Source: Amycolatopsis albispora
GTDB lineage: Bacteria; Actinomycetota; Actinomycetes; Mycobacteriales; Pseudonocardiaceae
Direction of reading: 5' to 3'
Assembly: GCF_003312875.1 (NCBI RefSeq)
Contig: NZ_CP015163.1
Location: forward strand, 2,914,001-2,978,000
DNA: 64,000 bases
The translations under genes and the position numbers were made by a program. Shown piece after piece: positions 24,591 through 33,104 of the stretch; positions within the stretch are counted from its first letter, which is position 1; each line of letters begins with the position of its first letter. Below the pieces are notes generated by a model. That model saw only the letters and a program-made list of their open reading frames with translations, did no database searches and had not been told where the DNA came from.

Positions 24591-25349
24591 ATGAGAATCC
24601 GCATTGTGCTGTCGATGCTGGCCCTCGTGGCCGGTCTCGGCACCGCGGTGGCCGCTCCGGCGGCCGCCGATCCGGGCCCGGTGACGGCCGAGGACATGGC
24701 CGCCGCCGACGCCTGTTACACGTGGGGGCGCACCCTTTCCCAGGGCGCGTCCGGCGACGACGTCCGGCAACTGCAGATCCGGGTGGCCGGTTATCCCGGC
24801 TACGGAGGCGTACTGGCCATCGACGGCCAGTTCGGCGCGGGCACCAAGGCCGCGGTCACCCGGTTCCAGCAGGCGTACGGGCTCGGGGCCGACGGCATCG
24901 CCGGCCCGGCCACCTTCGCCAAGCTCTACGAGCTGCAGGACAACGACTGCACGCCGGTCAACTTCAGCTACGACGAGCTGAACAACTGCAACTCGGACTG
25001 GTCCGGCGGCAAGGTTTCGGCCGCCACGGCGAAGGCCAACGCGCTGGTGTCGATGTGGAAGCTGCAGGCGATGCGGCACGCCATGGGAGACCGGCCCATC
25101 GTGGTCAACGGCGGCTTCCGCAGCGTGGCCTGCAACAACGCGGTCGGCGGCGCGACGAACAGCCGTCACCTCTACGGCGACGGCGTGGACCTCGGGGCGG
25201 GCTCGCAGGGCTTCTGCGGGCTCGCGAAGCAGGCCCGCAACCACGGGTTCAGTGAGATCCTCGGGCCGGGTTACCCCGGCCACGACGACCACACCCACGT
25301 GGCGCACCGGTCCGGCCAGTTCTGGTCGGCCCCGAGCTGCGGGATCTGA
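24591..25349 (+). CDS. Secreted M15-type peptidase with peptidoglycan-binding domain
   Basis: A 252-residue exported protein. Residues 1-26 are a signal peptide ending in APAAADP. Residues about 45-110 are a PG_binding_1 domain (DGQFGAGTKAAVTRFQQ, GLGADGIAGPAT). The C-terminal M15 zinc domain carries SRHLYGDGVDL and DDHTHVAHR, the His/Asp/His zinc ligands. The layout resembles the extracellular zinc D-Ala-D-Ala carboxypeptidase of Streptomyces albus G, which trims peptidoglycan stem peptides. ATG 24591 has GAAAGG 9 nt upstream; the longer frame starts before the signal peptide. Confidence 0.88.
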   Translation: MRIRIVLSMLALVAGLGTAVAAPAAADPGPVTAEDMAAADACYTWGRTLSQGASGDDVRQLQIRVAGYPGYGGVLAIDGQFGAGTKAAVTRFQQAYGLGADGIAGPATFAKLYELQDNDCTPVNFSYDELNNCNSDWSGGKVSAATAKANALVSMWKLQAMRHAMGDRPIVVNGGFRSVACNNAVGGATNSRHLYGDGVDLGAGSQGFCGLAKQARNHGFSEILGPGYPGHDDHTHVAHRSGQFWSAPSCGI

Positions 25350-25371
25350 GTGACGGTGGCGGCGTGCCGGT

Positions 25372-25716
25372 TCAGCCCGGGATCGGGATGAGCCGGTACG
25401 CCGTCGCCGTGGTGTCCGGCAGTTCGAAGTAGACGGTGCCGGCCGAGGTCGCGCAGTTCTGGTCGGCGTAGAGCTCCAGCGCGTAACCGTCACCGAAACC
25501 GCGGGCCGCCGAGCGCACCACCGGAATGCCCAGTTCGCTCGTCGCGCGGCAGCCGCCGCCGGTCGGCACGCTCGCCTTCGTGCCGCCGAATCCGGTCGCC
25601 GAGAACACGCAGTACCCGTGCTGCTGGCAGTGCGGGCTCGGCTCGGCCGCGGCCACGCCGGAGCCGAGCAGGGTCCCGCCCGCGACCAGTGCGCCGATCA
25701 CCATGAGCTTTTTCAA
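25372..25716 (-). CDS. Small secreted Cys-rich protein, peptidase inhibitor I36-like
   Basis: A 114-residue exported protein. The signal peptide ends near GSGVAAAEP, leaving about 88 mature residues with four Cys (CQQHGYC, GGGC, QNC) and a YCVFSATGFGG segment typical of the beta/gamma-crystallin-like I36 (SMPI-type) metalloprotease inhibitor family. The TTG start at 25716 is supported by GGAGG 5 nt upstream; the ATG at 25704 is too far away. It lies 29 bp downstream of the pentapeptide-repeat gene. Inhibitor function is inferred from family resemblance only. Confidence 0.7.
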   Translation of the reverse strand: MKKLMVIGALVAGGTLLGSGVAAAEPSPHCQQHGYCVFSATGFGGTKASVPTGGGCRATSELGIPVVRSAARGFGDGYALELYADQNCATSAGTVYFELPDTTATAYRLIPIPG

Positions 25717-25745
25717 GACGTCCTCCCAGAATGACGATGGCGTTC

Positions 25746-27113
25746 TCACGGTAGCGGGCCGGTGGCCCGTTCGGTCAGTTCATCCGGCATTCCGCGGGCG
25801 AATTCGGTGCCCGTGACCTCGACCGCGCCCTCGAAGCCCACGTCGTGGAATCGGGCGCTCCGGCCGAACCGCGCGCCCTTCACCTGCAAGTTCCCGGCGA
25901 ACAAGCCCCGGCTGAACGAGGCGACGCCCGCAAAGTCCACGCCGTCGAACGTGGCGTCGCCGGTGAAGGCCGACTCCTGGAACCGGGCGTCATCGGTGAA
26001 CTGCGCCCCGTCGAACACCGCGCCCTGCTCGAAGCGTGCGCCGTGGAAACCCGCGTCACCCTTGAATTCGGCTCGGCGGAAGAACGCCGGAGCCCCGAAG
26101 GCCGCCTGGTCGAACACGGCACCACGATAGAAGGTCGTGCCGTCGAAGCGGCCCGCGCCGAAAACGGCGGACCGGAACACCGCCTCCGATTCGAACTTCG
26201 CGTCGTGGAAGTCGGCCTCGTCGGGGAACCGCGCCTCCGAGAACCGGGCCGCACCGGCGAAGCGCACCTGCCGGAATTCCGTGCGCGCACCGAACTCGGC
26301 GAGGTCGAAAACGGCTTCACCGGAGAAAGCCACTTCATCGAAGAGCGCATCACCAAAACCGGTGCCGAGGAAATCCGCCGTTCCCTCGAACTCGGCGCGC
26401 TCGAACCACGCGCGCCCGAGGTCGGCGTGGATGAGGGTGAAGTCGATGAGGTGCGCGCCGGTGAGGTCCACATCGAGCCTGCCCCAGGATTCGGCCCCAT
26501 TCCGTTCGAGGTGCTTGGCGAGAATGCGCTGCGCGGTCGTCCGGACCTCGCGTTCCTGCGCTTCGCGGGTATCGAACGGCATCCGGAGATACGCACACAG
26601 CACGTTCACAATGGTCTGCCGCTGCCCGGGATTGTCCTGCGCCAGCCGTTCGAGCGCGTAGAGGCCGCCGAGGCGGACCGGCGCCTTGTCGGAGCCGAGC
26701 TGCTCGACCGAGGTGCTGTACAGCTCGGTGATGCGGCGGGCTTCCGCGTCGTGCTCGGTGGCCGCGGCGACGCGTTCCATGTGCTGCCGGTTCTGCTCGT
26801 TGACCTGGAGCTGGAACTCGAAGGCGCGGTCGGCGGCCTGCTGGTCGATGTGCTTCTGGTTCAGCGCGATCTCGCTCGTGCGCTGACGCCGGGCCGCCAG
26901 CCACAGCGCCGCCGCGCCGCCGGTGCCGAGCACGATCGCGCCCGCGGTGCGGATCGCGTTCAGCTGGCCGGCGTGCTGCCCGTCGCCGAACGCGACGAGC
27001 AGCACCGCGGCCAGTCCGGCGCCCAGCACGACCAGCGCCAGCGCGGCCCAGCGGATCGCGCGGTTGGACAGTTCCTCGTACGGCCGTTCGGGGTCACGGG
27101 AAGACGGCTTCAC
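25746..27113 (-). CDS. Membrane-anchored pentapeptide-repeat protein
   Basis: About 455 residues. Two membrane helices near the N-terminus (WAALALVVLGAGLAAVLLVAF and AGAIVLGTGGAAALWLAAR, each given to its approximate limits) are followed by a helical, probably coiled segment and then a right-handed beta-helix from about residue 215 to the end, built of AxF-type pentapeptides such as ADFHDAKFESEAVF. In this segment F is the central residue. The start is uncertain: GTG 27113 or GTG 27131, neither with a good ribosome site. It follows the sugar dehydrogenase gene by 37 bp. Function is unknown; some pentapeptide-repeat proteins protect gyrase, but membrane anchoring argues for another role. Confidence 0.75.
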   Translation of the reverse strand: MKPSSRDPERPYEELSNRAIRWAALALVVLGAGLAAVLLVAFGDGQHAGQLNAIRTAGAIVLGTGGAAALWLAARRQRTSEIALNQKHIDQQAADRAFEFQLQVNEQNRQHMERVAAATEHDAEARRITELYSTSVEQLGSDKAPVRLGGLYALERLAQDNPGQRQTIVNVLCAYLRMPFDTREAQEREVRTTAQRILAKHLERNGAESWGRLDVDLTGAHLIDFTLIHADLGRAWFERAEFEGTADFLGTGFGDALFDEVAFSGEAVFDLAEFGARTEFRQVRFAGAARFSEARFPDEADFHDAKFESEAVFRSAVFGAGRFDGTTFYRGAVFDQAAFGAPAFFRRAEFKGDAGFHGARFEQGAVFDGAQFTDDARFQESAFTGDATFDGVDFAGVASFSRGLFAGNLQVKGARFGRSARFHDVGFEGAVEVTGTEFARGMPDELTERATGPLP

Positions 27114-27150
27114 GGCGGAACAGTGTCGCACGTCCGCCGGAAGCGGTGGG

Positions 27151-28128
27151 TCAGGAACCGTCGGCGGTGTAGATCCCGCTCGGCGTGACCACCCACAACT
27201 GCCCGTCCGGCCCGGCGACCTCGTCGCGCGTGCGGCCCAGCTCGGTGTAGATCTTGCCGCCCTCACCCGAGGTGGTCAGCTTGAACGTGCCGCCCTTGAG
27301 CGAGGCCATGTACAAGCTGCCCTGGTAGTAAGCCAGCCCGCTCGGCGTGGCCGTCGAGGTCGGCCAGGTCTTCACCGGGTTCTTGAAAGCCGGGTTGTTG
27401 CAGGGGCCGGAGCAGGTCGGCCAGCCGTAGTTGCCGCCGGGCTCGATCTTGTTCAGCTCGTCGACGTCGCTCGGCCCGATGTCGGCGATGTAGAGGTCGT
27501 CGCCGGCCCAGGTGACGCCCTGGACGTTGCGGTGGCCCTTGGAAATCCACTTGTGCCCGCCGGGATTGCCGGGCGCGGCGTTGCCGTCGGTGTCCACGCG
27601 CAGCACCTTGCCGCCGAGCGACGCGTCGTTCTGCGCGTTGTCGGCGACCTGGCCGTCGCCGGTGCCCGCGTAGAGGAAGCCGTCCGGGCCGAACCGCAGG
27701 CGGCCGCCGTGGTGGTACTGGCTGCCGCGCGGGATGCCGGTGACGATCGGCGTGGGCTCGCCGCCGAGGGTGAGCTTCGCGATCCGGTTGTCGGACCTGG
27801 AGGTGTAGTAGATGAACACGGTCTGGTCGGTGGCGTAGTCCGGGGAAACGGCCAGGCCGAGCAGCCCGCCCTCGGCGGTGACCACCGCGTCGTCAATGGT
27901 CTGGACCGGCACCACCGTGCCGTCGGTGAGCTTGCTGATGGACTTGGCGTTGCGCTGGGTGAACAGCGGGGTGCCGTCGGGCAGGAAGTCGACCGCCCAG
28001 GCCTGGTTCAGACCACTGGCGACCTGTTTGATGGCCAGTGGTTCCACCTCGGCGACGGCGGCCGGGGCGAGCAGACCGGCTAGGGCGACCACGGAGGTGG
28101 CCGCGGCGATACGGCGGCGCAGGGACAT
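27151..28128 (-). CDS. Secreted PQQ-dependent sugar dehydrogenase-like beta-propeller
   Basis: A 325-residue exported protein with signal peptide MSLRRRIAAATSVVALAGLL ending near AVAEVEP. The propeller has the GSDH hallmark HHGGRLRFGPDGFLYAGTGD and later GGNYGWPTC and EVAGPDGQLW motifs, as in soluble glucose/sorbosone dehydrogenases (Asd-type). ATG 28128 has AAGGAG 7 nt upstream. These proteins oxidise aldoses with PQQ and calcium, but the substrate here is unknown. A repeat-derived hairpin lies 110 bp upstream of it, after the chitinase gene. Confidence 0.85.
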   Translation of the reverse strand: MSLRRRIAAATSVVALAGLLAPAAVAEVEPLAIKQVASGLNQAWAVDFLPDGTPLFTQRNAKSISKLTDGTVVPVQTIDDAVVTAEGGLLGLAVSPDYATDQTVFIYYTSRSDNRIAKLTLGGEPTPIVTGIPRGSQYHHGGRLRFGPDGFLYAGTGDGQVADNAQNDASLGGKVLRVDTDGNAAPGNPGGHKWISKGHRNVQGVTWAGDDLYIADIGPSDVDELNKIEPGGNYGWPTCSGPCNNPAFKNPVKTWPTSTATPSGLAYYQGSLYMASLKGGTFKLTTSGEGGKIYTELGRTRDEVAGPDGQLWVVTPSGIYTADGS

Positions 28129-28237
28129 GGACTGCTCCTTTTGCAGTGACCGATGACATCCGGCGGCGGTGCCGTGAATCGAACCAGCATGGATGGTTAA
28201 TTGCACACCACCATTCGGGCTACGGGCGGCGGCGCGG

Positions 28238-28288
28238 ACACGAATGTGGCTTTCGGAGCAGAAAACGCCCCGAAAGCCACATTCGTGT
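28238..28288. repeat. Palindromic GAATGTGGCTTTCG repeat, possible terminator
   Basis: Perfect 19-bp inverted arms (28238-28256 and 28270-28288) with a 13-nt loop lie 22 bp after the chitinase stop codon. The core GAATGTGGCTTTCG recurs as direct copies at 32717 and 32747, so this is a dispersed repeat family and not only a local hairpin. A terminator role for the chitinase gene is plausible. Confidence 0.7.
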
Positions 28289-28309
28289 TCTGGAGCAGGC
28301 GTCGGCGGA

Positions 28310-29668
28310 TCAGGCCGGGAGCTGCCAGAGCTGGTTACCGGACCACGCGCAGTCCCAGATCTGCAGGCGCGTGCCGTCAGCCGAACTCGGGCCGGTGGCG
28401 TCCAGGCAGCGGCCCGAAGCCGGGTTGCGCAGGGCGCCGCCGGTGGCCGTCCACGTCTGGGCGCCGGTGCCGTTGCACTCCCACAGCTGCACCGGCGTGC
28501 CGTTCGCGGTGCCCGCGCTGGTCACGTCCAGGCACTTCCCCAGCGCGCGCAGGGTTCCGCCGGTCGAGGTCCACCGCTGCGCCGCGGTGCCGTTGCAGGT
28601 CCACAGCTGAACGGCCGTTCCGTTCGCGGTCGCCGCACCCGCCACGTCGACGCATTTGCCGCCGTATCCGGTGATCCGGCCGGCCTGGCCGCCGCCCGAC
28701 GCGGCTTCGTAGATCGCGCTCACCAGCGAGGTGCTGCCGGTGGTGTCCTGCGACAGCTCCCAGTTCATCATGCCGCCCGCGTGCGCCACCGCCCACTGGG
28801 TTTTCCGCTTGATCGTGGGAATGCCGTTGTAGCACTGCTGCGCGCCGTTGACGGTGACGCAGTCGCGGTTGGCGTTCGCCGGGTCCATCGCCACCAGCTG
28901 CGCGTAGGTCAGGTACCCGGGCCTGCTGTAGAACGGCACGCCCAGCACGGTTTTCGCGGCGGGCAGCCCGCGGGCCTTCCACTCGTTCGCCGAAGCGATC
29001 GACCAGTCGTAGTTCGCGTGCGGGCTGCCGCCGTCGTAGGCCATGATGTTGAGCCAGTCGACCAGGCCGAACACCGCGGGCTGCACGCCGTTCGCGGTGT
29101 TGCCACCGGAAACCACGGCCGCGGTGAGCAGCTTGCCCCGGCTGTGCATCGCCGTGCTGAGCTGCTGCATCAGCGCGGTGAAGTTGTTGCCGGAGGTGCC
29201 GGGGTCGGGGTACTCCCAGTCGATGTCGACGCCGTCGAGGTGGTACTGGTTCACCACGTTGACCACGCTGTTGACGAACGTGGTCCGGCTGCCGGGGTTC
29301 GCGGCCAGCGCCTCGAAGGCCGAGTCGTCGCCGTTGTTCCAGCCGCCGATGGCCAGCGAAACCTTGACGCCGTTGCCGTGTCCCTGCGAAACCAGCGATT
29401 GCAGCTTGCCGGGATCGGGTACGGCCTGCAGGCTGCCGTTGGAATTCGGCAGTACGAAGGCGTAGTTGATGTGGGTCAGCTTGCCGTACTGGATGCTGTT
29501 GACGTTCCCGGACCACGACGGCATATAACCGACGCTGCGGAACCCGTCCGGCAACGCCGCGGCTTCCAGCGTGTCGGCTGCCGCGACGGCAACGGAAAGC
29601 CCGGTCGCGACCGTGGCGACGGCGAGGCCCGCCGCGGCCCACCGCCGCCGGGGAGCGTGTGAAGGCAT
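28310..29668 (-). CDS. Secreted GH18 chitinase with C-terminal ricin-type lectin domain
   Basis: A 452-residue exported glycoside hydrolase. The signal peptide ends near VAAADTLEAAA. The GH18 barrel (about residues 40-315) contains LDGVDIDWEYP, whose final Glu is the catalytic acid, and substrate-site motifs LNIMAYD and GGMMNWELSQD. A (QxW)3 ricin B-type lectin domain follows, about residues 328-452, with QLWTCNG, QLWECNG and QIWDC repeats. It should bind and hydrolyse chitin or related GlcNAc polymers outside the cell. ATG 29668 has AAGGGAA upstream. Confidence 0.92.
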   Translation of the reverse strand: MPSHAPRRRWAAAGLAVATVATGLSVAVAAADTLEAAALPDGFRSVGYMPSWSGNVNSIQYGKLTHINYAFVLPNSNGSLQAVPDPGKLQSLVSQGHGNGVKVSLAIGGWNNGDDSAFEALAANPGSRTTFVNSVVNVVNQYHLDGVDIDWEYPDPGTSGNNFTALMQQLSTAMHSRGKLLTAAVVSGGNTANGVQPAVFGLVDWLNIMAYDGGSPHANYDWSIASANEWKARGLPAAKTVLGVPFYSRPGYLTYAQLVAMDPANANRDCVTVNGAQQCYNGIPTIKRKTQWAVAHAGGMMNWELSQDTTGSTSLVSAIYEAASGGGQAGRITGYGGKCVDVAGAATANGTAVQLWTCNGTAAQRWTSTGGTLRALGKCLDVTSAGTANGTPVQLWECNGTGAQTWTATGGALRNPASGRCLDATGPSSADGTRLQIWDCAWSGNQLWQLPA

Positions 29669-29714
29669 GGCACAGTTCCCTTCGAATCCCTGCGGCGGCG
29701 GGATGGTCTAGACC

Positions 29715-30404
29715 TTACTCCCGGAGGAAGCGTTCGGCCAGAGGCGTTCCGGCGAGGCCTTCGCGCATTCCGGCCGCGGTCCAGGCGGCGAACAGCTCGT
29801 GCGGTGCCTTGGTCCAGTCCAATGGGCCCTGCGGTGGTTCGGGGTCGTACTCGATGCCGAACTGCACACCACGCGCGACCTCTTCGCCCGCCAGCCGCGC
29901 CACCAGGTGCAGCGCCATGTCGATCCCGGCGGCCACGCCGGCCGCGGTGAGGAACTTGCCGTCCTCCACCCAGCGCTCGGCGACCGGTTCGGCGCCGAAC
30001 TCCGCCAGGAACTCGCGGTGACTCCAGTGCGTGTTCGCCTTGCGGCCCTCGAGCAGCCCGGCGGCGCCGAGGATCAGCGAGCCGGTGCACACCGACGCGA
30101 CCACGTCCGCGGTCTCGGCCGCCTGCCGCAGGTAGGCCAGCAGCCGCTCGTCGGTGGCCGCCCGCCAGGTCGGCGCGCCACCGCCCGGCACCACCACGAT
30201 GGCGGGCGACGGCACTTCGTCGAAGGTGTGGCTGGGGCGCAGGCCGAGCGGGGTGTCCGTGTCCACCACCTCGCGGTCCTGGCCGACCACGGCCACCCGG
30301 TAGTCCGGGGAGACCCCGGCCAGCACGCTGAACACCTGCAGCGGCCCCACCAGGTCGAGCGCGGTCAGCCCCGGGTACAGCACGCAAGCGATCGTTTTTG
30401 TCAT
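29715..30404 (-). CDS. DJ-1/PfpI family protein
   Basis: A 229-residue class I glutamine-amidotransferase-like protein. The nucleophile Cys lies in VASVCTGSLILG after the strand VVPGGGAPTWR, and THWSHREFL follows, as in isonitrile-hydratase-like and GlxA-type regulatory domains. No DNA-binding domain is present. ATG 30404 is the likeliest start, with ATG 30416 as an alternative. It is transcribed away from the epoxide hydrolase gene. Its exact activity (hydratase, deglycase or ligand sensor) is unknown. Confidence 0.82.
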   Translation of the reverse strand: MTKTIACVLYPGLTALDLVGPLQVFSVLAGVSPDYRVAVVGQDREVVDTDTPLGLRPSHTFDEVPSPAIVVVPGGGAPTWRAATDERLLAYLRQAAETADVVASVCTGSLILGAAGLLEGRKANTHWSHREFLAEFGAEPVAERWVEDGKFLTAAGVAAGIDMALHLVARLAGEEVARGVQFGIEYDPEPPQGPLDWTKAPHELFAAWTAAGMREGLAGTPLAERFLRE

Positions 30405-30488
30405 GCCGTCCACCATGGACACATCGGCGGTGGCACTGGCCGCCGATGTCCGTATTCCTGCGATCCGTGTCGGTAAGACATCCGCTGC

Positions 30489-30494
30489 TATCGT
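30489..30494 (+). promoter_or_regulatory. -10 element of a leaderless promoter (epoxide hydrolase)
   Basis: TATCGT lies exactly 6 nt before ATG 30501, and no ribosome site is present, which fits transcription starting at the start codon. Confidence 0.5.
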
Positions 30495-30500
30495 CGGGCC

Positions 30501-31727
30501 ATGACCGGCTTTTCCCTGACGCCCACGCCGATCAGGGTGCCCGACGAGGTGCTCGGCGACCTGCGCACCCGGCTCGCACTGACCCGGCCGCCGCTGGACG
30601 AGGGGAACGAGGACTGGTCCTACGGCGTCCCGGACAGCTATCTCCGCGAGCTGGTCGCGTACTGGCGGGACGGCTACGACTGGCGCGAAGCCGAGGCCGC
30701 CATCAACGCCTACGAGCACTACCGGGTCAGCGTCGACGGTGTGCCGGTGCACTTCCTGCGCAAGCCCGGCCGCGGCCCGCGCCCGATCCCGCTGATCCTC
30801 ACCCACGGCTGGCCGTGGACGTTCTGGCACTGGTCGAAGGTGATCGATCCGCTCGCCGACCCGGCCGCCTCCGGCGGTGACCCCGCGGACGCCTTCGACG
30901 TCATCGTGCCGTCCCTGCCCGGCTTCGGCTTCCCCGGCCCGCTCACCGGTTTTCCGGAGGTCAACTTCTGGAAGGTCGCCGACCTCTGGCACACCCTGAT
31001 GACCGGAACCCTGGGCTATGCGAAGTACGCCGCCGGGGGCTGCGACATCGGCGGGATCGTCTCGAGCCAGCTCGGCCACAAGTACGCGGACCACCTGTAC
31101 GGCACCCACATCGGCTCCGGCCTGCCGCTCGACTTCTTCACCGGCCCGCGTGCCTGGGACTTCGCCCGCGGCCGTCCGCTCACCGGCGACCAGCCCGCCG
31201 ACGTCCGCGCCCGCGTGATCGAGCTGGACCACCGCTCGGCGTCCCACCTCGCCGTGCACATGCTCGACGGCGCCACGCTGGCCCACGGGCTGAGCGACTC
31301 GCCGGCGGGGCTGCTCGCCTGGCTGCTGGAGCGGTGGGCCGCGTGGAGCGACAACGGCGGTGACGTCGAGTCCGTGTTCACCAAGGACGACCTGCTCACC
31401 CACGCCACGATCTACTGGGTGAACAACTCCATCGCCACCTCGATGCGCTACTACGCCAACGCCAACCGCTATCCCTGGACCCCCGCCCACGACCGCACCC
31501 CGGTCGTGGAGGCACCGGCCGGGCTCACCTTCGTCACCTACGAGAACCCGCCCGGCGTCCACACCGCCGAGGAGCGCGTCCAGGCGTTCAAAACCGGCCC
31601 GCAGGCCGCTTGGTTCAACCACGTCAACGTCACCGCCCACGACCACGGCGGCCACTTCATCCCGTGGGAGAACCCCGGGGCCTGGGTGAGCGACCTGCGC
31701 CGCACCTTCCGGGATCGCCGGCCGTGA
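30501..31727 (+). CDS. Epoxide hydrolase (EHN-type)
   Basis: A 408-residue alpha/beta-hydrolase epoxide hydrolase. Residues 1-110 are the epoxide hydrolase N-terminal domain (SLTPTPIRVPDEVLGDL). The oxyanion motif is THGWPWTFWHW, the nucleophile is probably the Asp in AGGCDIGGIV, ring-opening Tyr residues are likely in the cap, and the catalytic His lies in HDHGGHFIPWE. It opens epoxides to diols in the cytosol. It overlaps the regulator gene by GTGA, so they form an operon. Confidence 0.88.
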   Translation: MTGFSLTPTPIRVPDEVLGDLRTRLALTRPPLDEGNEDWSYGVPDSYLRELVAYWRDGYDWREAEAAINAYEHYRVSVDGVPVHFLRKPGRGPRPIPLILTHGWPWTFWHWSKVIDPLADPAASGGDPADAFDVIVPSLPGFGFPGPLTGFPEVNFWKVADLWHTLMTGTLGYAKYAAGGCDIGGIVSSQLGHKYADHLYGTHIGSGLPLDFFTGPRAWDFARGRPLTGDQPADVRARVIELDHRSASHLAVHMLDGATLAHGLSDSPAGLLAWLLERWAAWSDNGGDVESVFTKDDLLTHATIYWVNNSIATSMRYYANANRYPWTPAHDRTPVVEAPAGLTFVTYENPPGVHTAEERVQAFKTGPQAAWFNHVNVTAHDHGGHFIPWENPGAWVSDLRRTFRDRRP

Positions 31728-32698
31728 AGGCGGGCAGGCAGGTCGTCATCGTGGCCTTTTCCGAGGCCGAGCTGCTCGACATCGCGTGCCCGTCGGACGT
31801 GTTCGACGCGGCGAACCGGCTGAAGGCCGAGCCCGCCTACGAGATCCGGCTGGCCGGGCTGGACGGCAGGCCGATCCGCTGCCAGTCCGGGCTTTCGCTC
31901 AGTCCGCAGGTGCGACTCGACCAGGTCACCGGGCCGATCGACACGCTGCTGGTGGCCGGTGGGCTCGGGCACCTGGAGGCCGCCGAGGACGGGCGGATGA
32001 TCGCGCACGTCCGGCGGCTCGCCGCGGCCAGCCGCCGGGTGGCGTCGGTCTGCACCGGCGCCACCGTGCTCGCCGCGGCCGGGGTGCTGACCGGCCGCCG
32101 CTGCACCACCCACTGGGCCGACGCGCCCCGGCTGGCCAGGCGGCACCCCGAGGTCGACGTCGATCCGGCGCCGCTCTATGTGTGCGACGGCAACGTCTAC
32201 ACCTCCGCCGGGGTGACCAGCGGCCTCGACCTCGCGCTGGCGCTGGTCGAGGCCGACCACGGCCCGGCGATGTCCCGGCAGATCGCCCGGTACCTGGTCA
32301 CCTACCTGCAGCGGCCGGGCAACCAGGCGCAGGTCAGCATGTTCCTCACCGCGCCGGCGCCGGAGCACGCGCTGGTGCGCGACCTGACCGGCCACATCGC
32401 CAGCCACCTGGACGCCGACCTCGGTACCCCGGCCCTGGCGGCGCGGGCGGGGCTGAGCACACGCCAGCTCACGCGGCTGTTCGACACACACCTCGGCACC
32501 ACGCCGGGCAAGCACGTGCGCCAGGTCCGCACCGAGGCGGCGGCGCAACTGCTCAGCACCACCGACCTGCCCCTGACCGCCGTGGCCCGGCGGTGCGGTT
32601 TCGGCTCCACCGAATCCCTGCGCCAAGCCTTCGTCGACCACTACGACACGCCGCCCTCGGCCTACCGCCGCACACACCGCTCACCGCAACGGGCCTGA
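31724..32698 (+). CDS. GlxA-type AraC transcriptional regulator with DJ-1/PfpI domain
   Basis: A 324-residue regulator. The N-terminal DJ-1/PfpI-like domain (about 1-185) has VASVCTGATVLAAAG with the conserved Cys region, and the C-terminal AraC domain (about 215-320) has two helix-turn-helix units (LAARAGLSTRQLTRLF and AVARRCGFGSTESLRQAF). The GTG start overlaps the epoxide hydrolase stop by GTGA. It probably regulates this operon or the divergent DJ-1 gene; the ligand is unknown. Confidence 0.88.
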   Translation: MKAGRQVVIVAFSEAELLDIACPSDVFDAANRLKAEPAYEIRLAGLDGRPIRCQSGLSLSPQVRLDQVTGPIDTLLVAGGLGHLEAAEDGRMIAHVRRLAAASRRVASVCTGATVLAAAGVLTGRRCTTHWADAPRLARRHPEVDVDPAPLYVCDGNVYTSAGVTSGLDLALALVEADHGPAMSRQIARYLVTYLQRPGNQAQVSMFLTAPAPEHALVRDLTGHIASHLDADLGTPALAARAGLSTRQLTRLFDTHLGTTPGKHVRQVRTEAAAQLLSTTDLPLTAVARRCGFGSTESLRQAFVDHYDTPPSAYRRTHRSPQRA

Positions 32699-33104
32699 CG
32701 GGGGCTGGTGTGTCACGAATGTGGCTTTCGAGACGTCTGGCGTCCCGAATGTGGCTTTCGTGACGCCGCTACCCACAGCCGCCTTCCTGCCCCCACCGCG
32801 CAGAGCCGCCTTCCTGCCACCGGCCCGCAGCGCCGCCTTCGCCGACCGCGCAGCCAAAACCATCCCGAAGCCGACGACGCCCCGCCACCCAACCCAACCG
32901 CTCCCACGCCAACCCCAACAGCCAACCCGACCCGCTCCCCCATCCACAGGCACCCAAGGGATGGGCGGGGGTGTAGCGTCGCGGCGTCAACAGGGCTGCT
33001 CGAAGCGGCGCTTGGGGCGTGGGGAGGGGCTGGCTCCCGCGAATCGGGCCACGGTCGAAGCCGCCTACACTGGGCGCGCACTTTGGTCGTGGGCGGGGGA
33101 GACG
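32699..33104. repeat. Intergenic array of diverged 27-31-bp repeats
   Basis: Two direct copies of CGAATGTGGCTTTCG with the core starting at 32717 and 32747 are followed by three units of GCCGCCTTCCTGCC type starting at 32778, 32805 and 32832 (period 27 bp). The later units resemble GTGGCTTTCGTG at 8 of 12 positions, so all five may derive from one element. The rest of the 406-bp gap is C-rich with no recognised gene. A promoter-like TACACT lies at 33066-33071. Confidence 0.6.
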
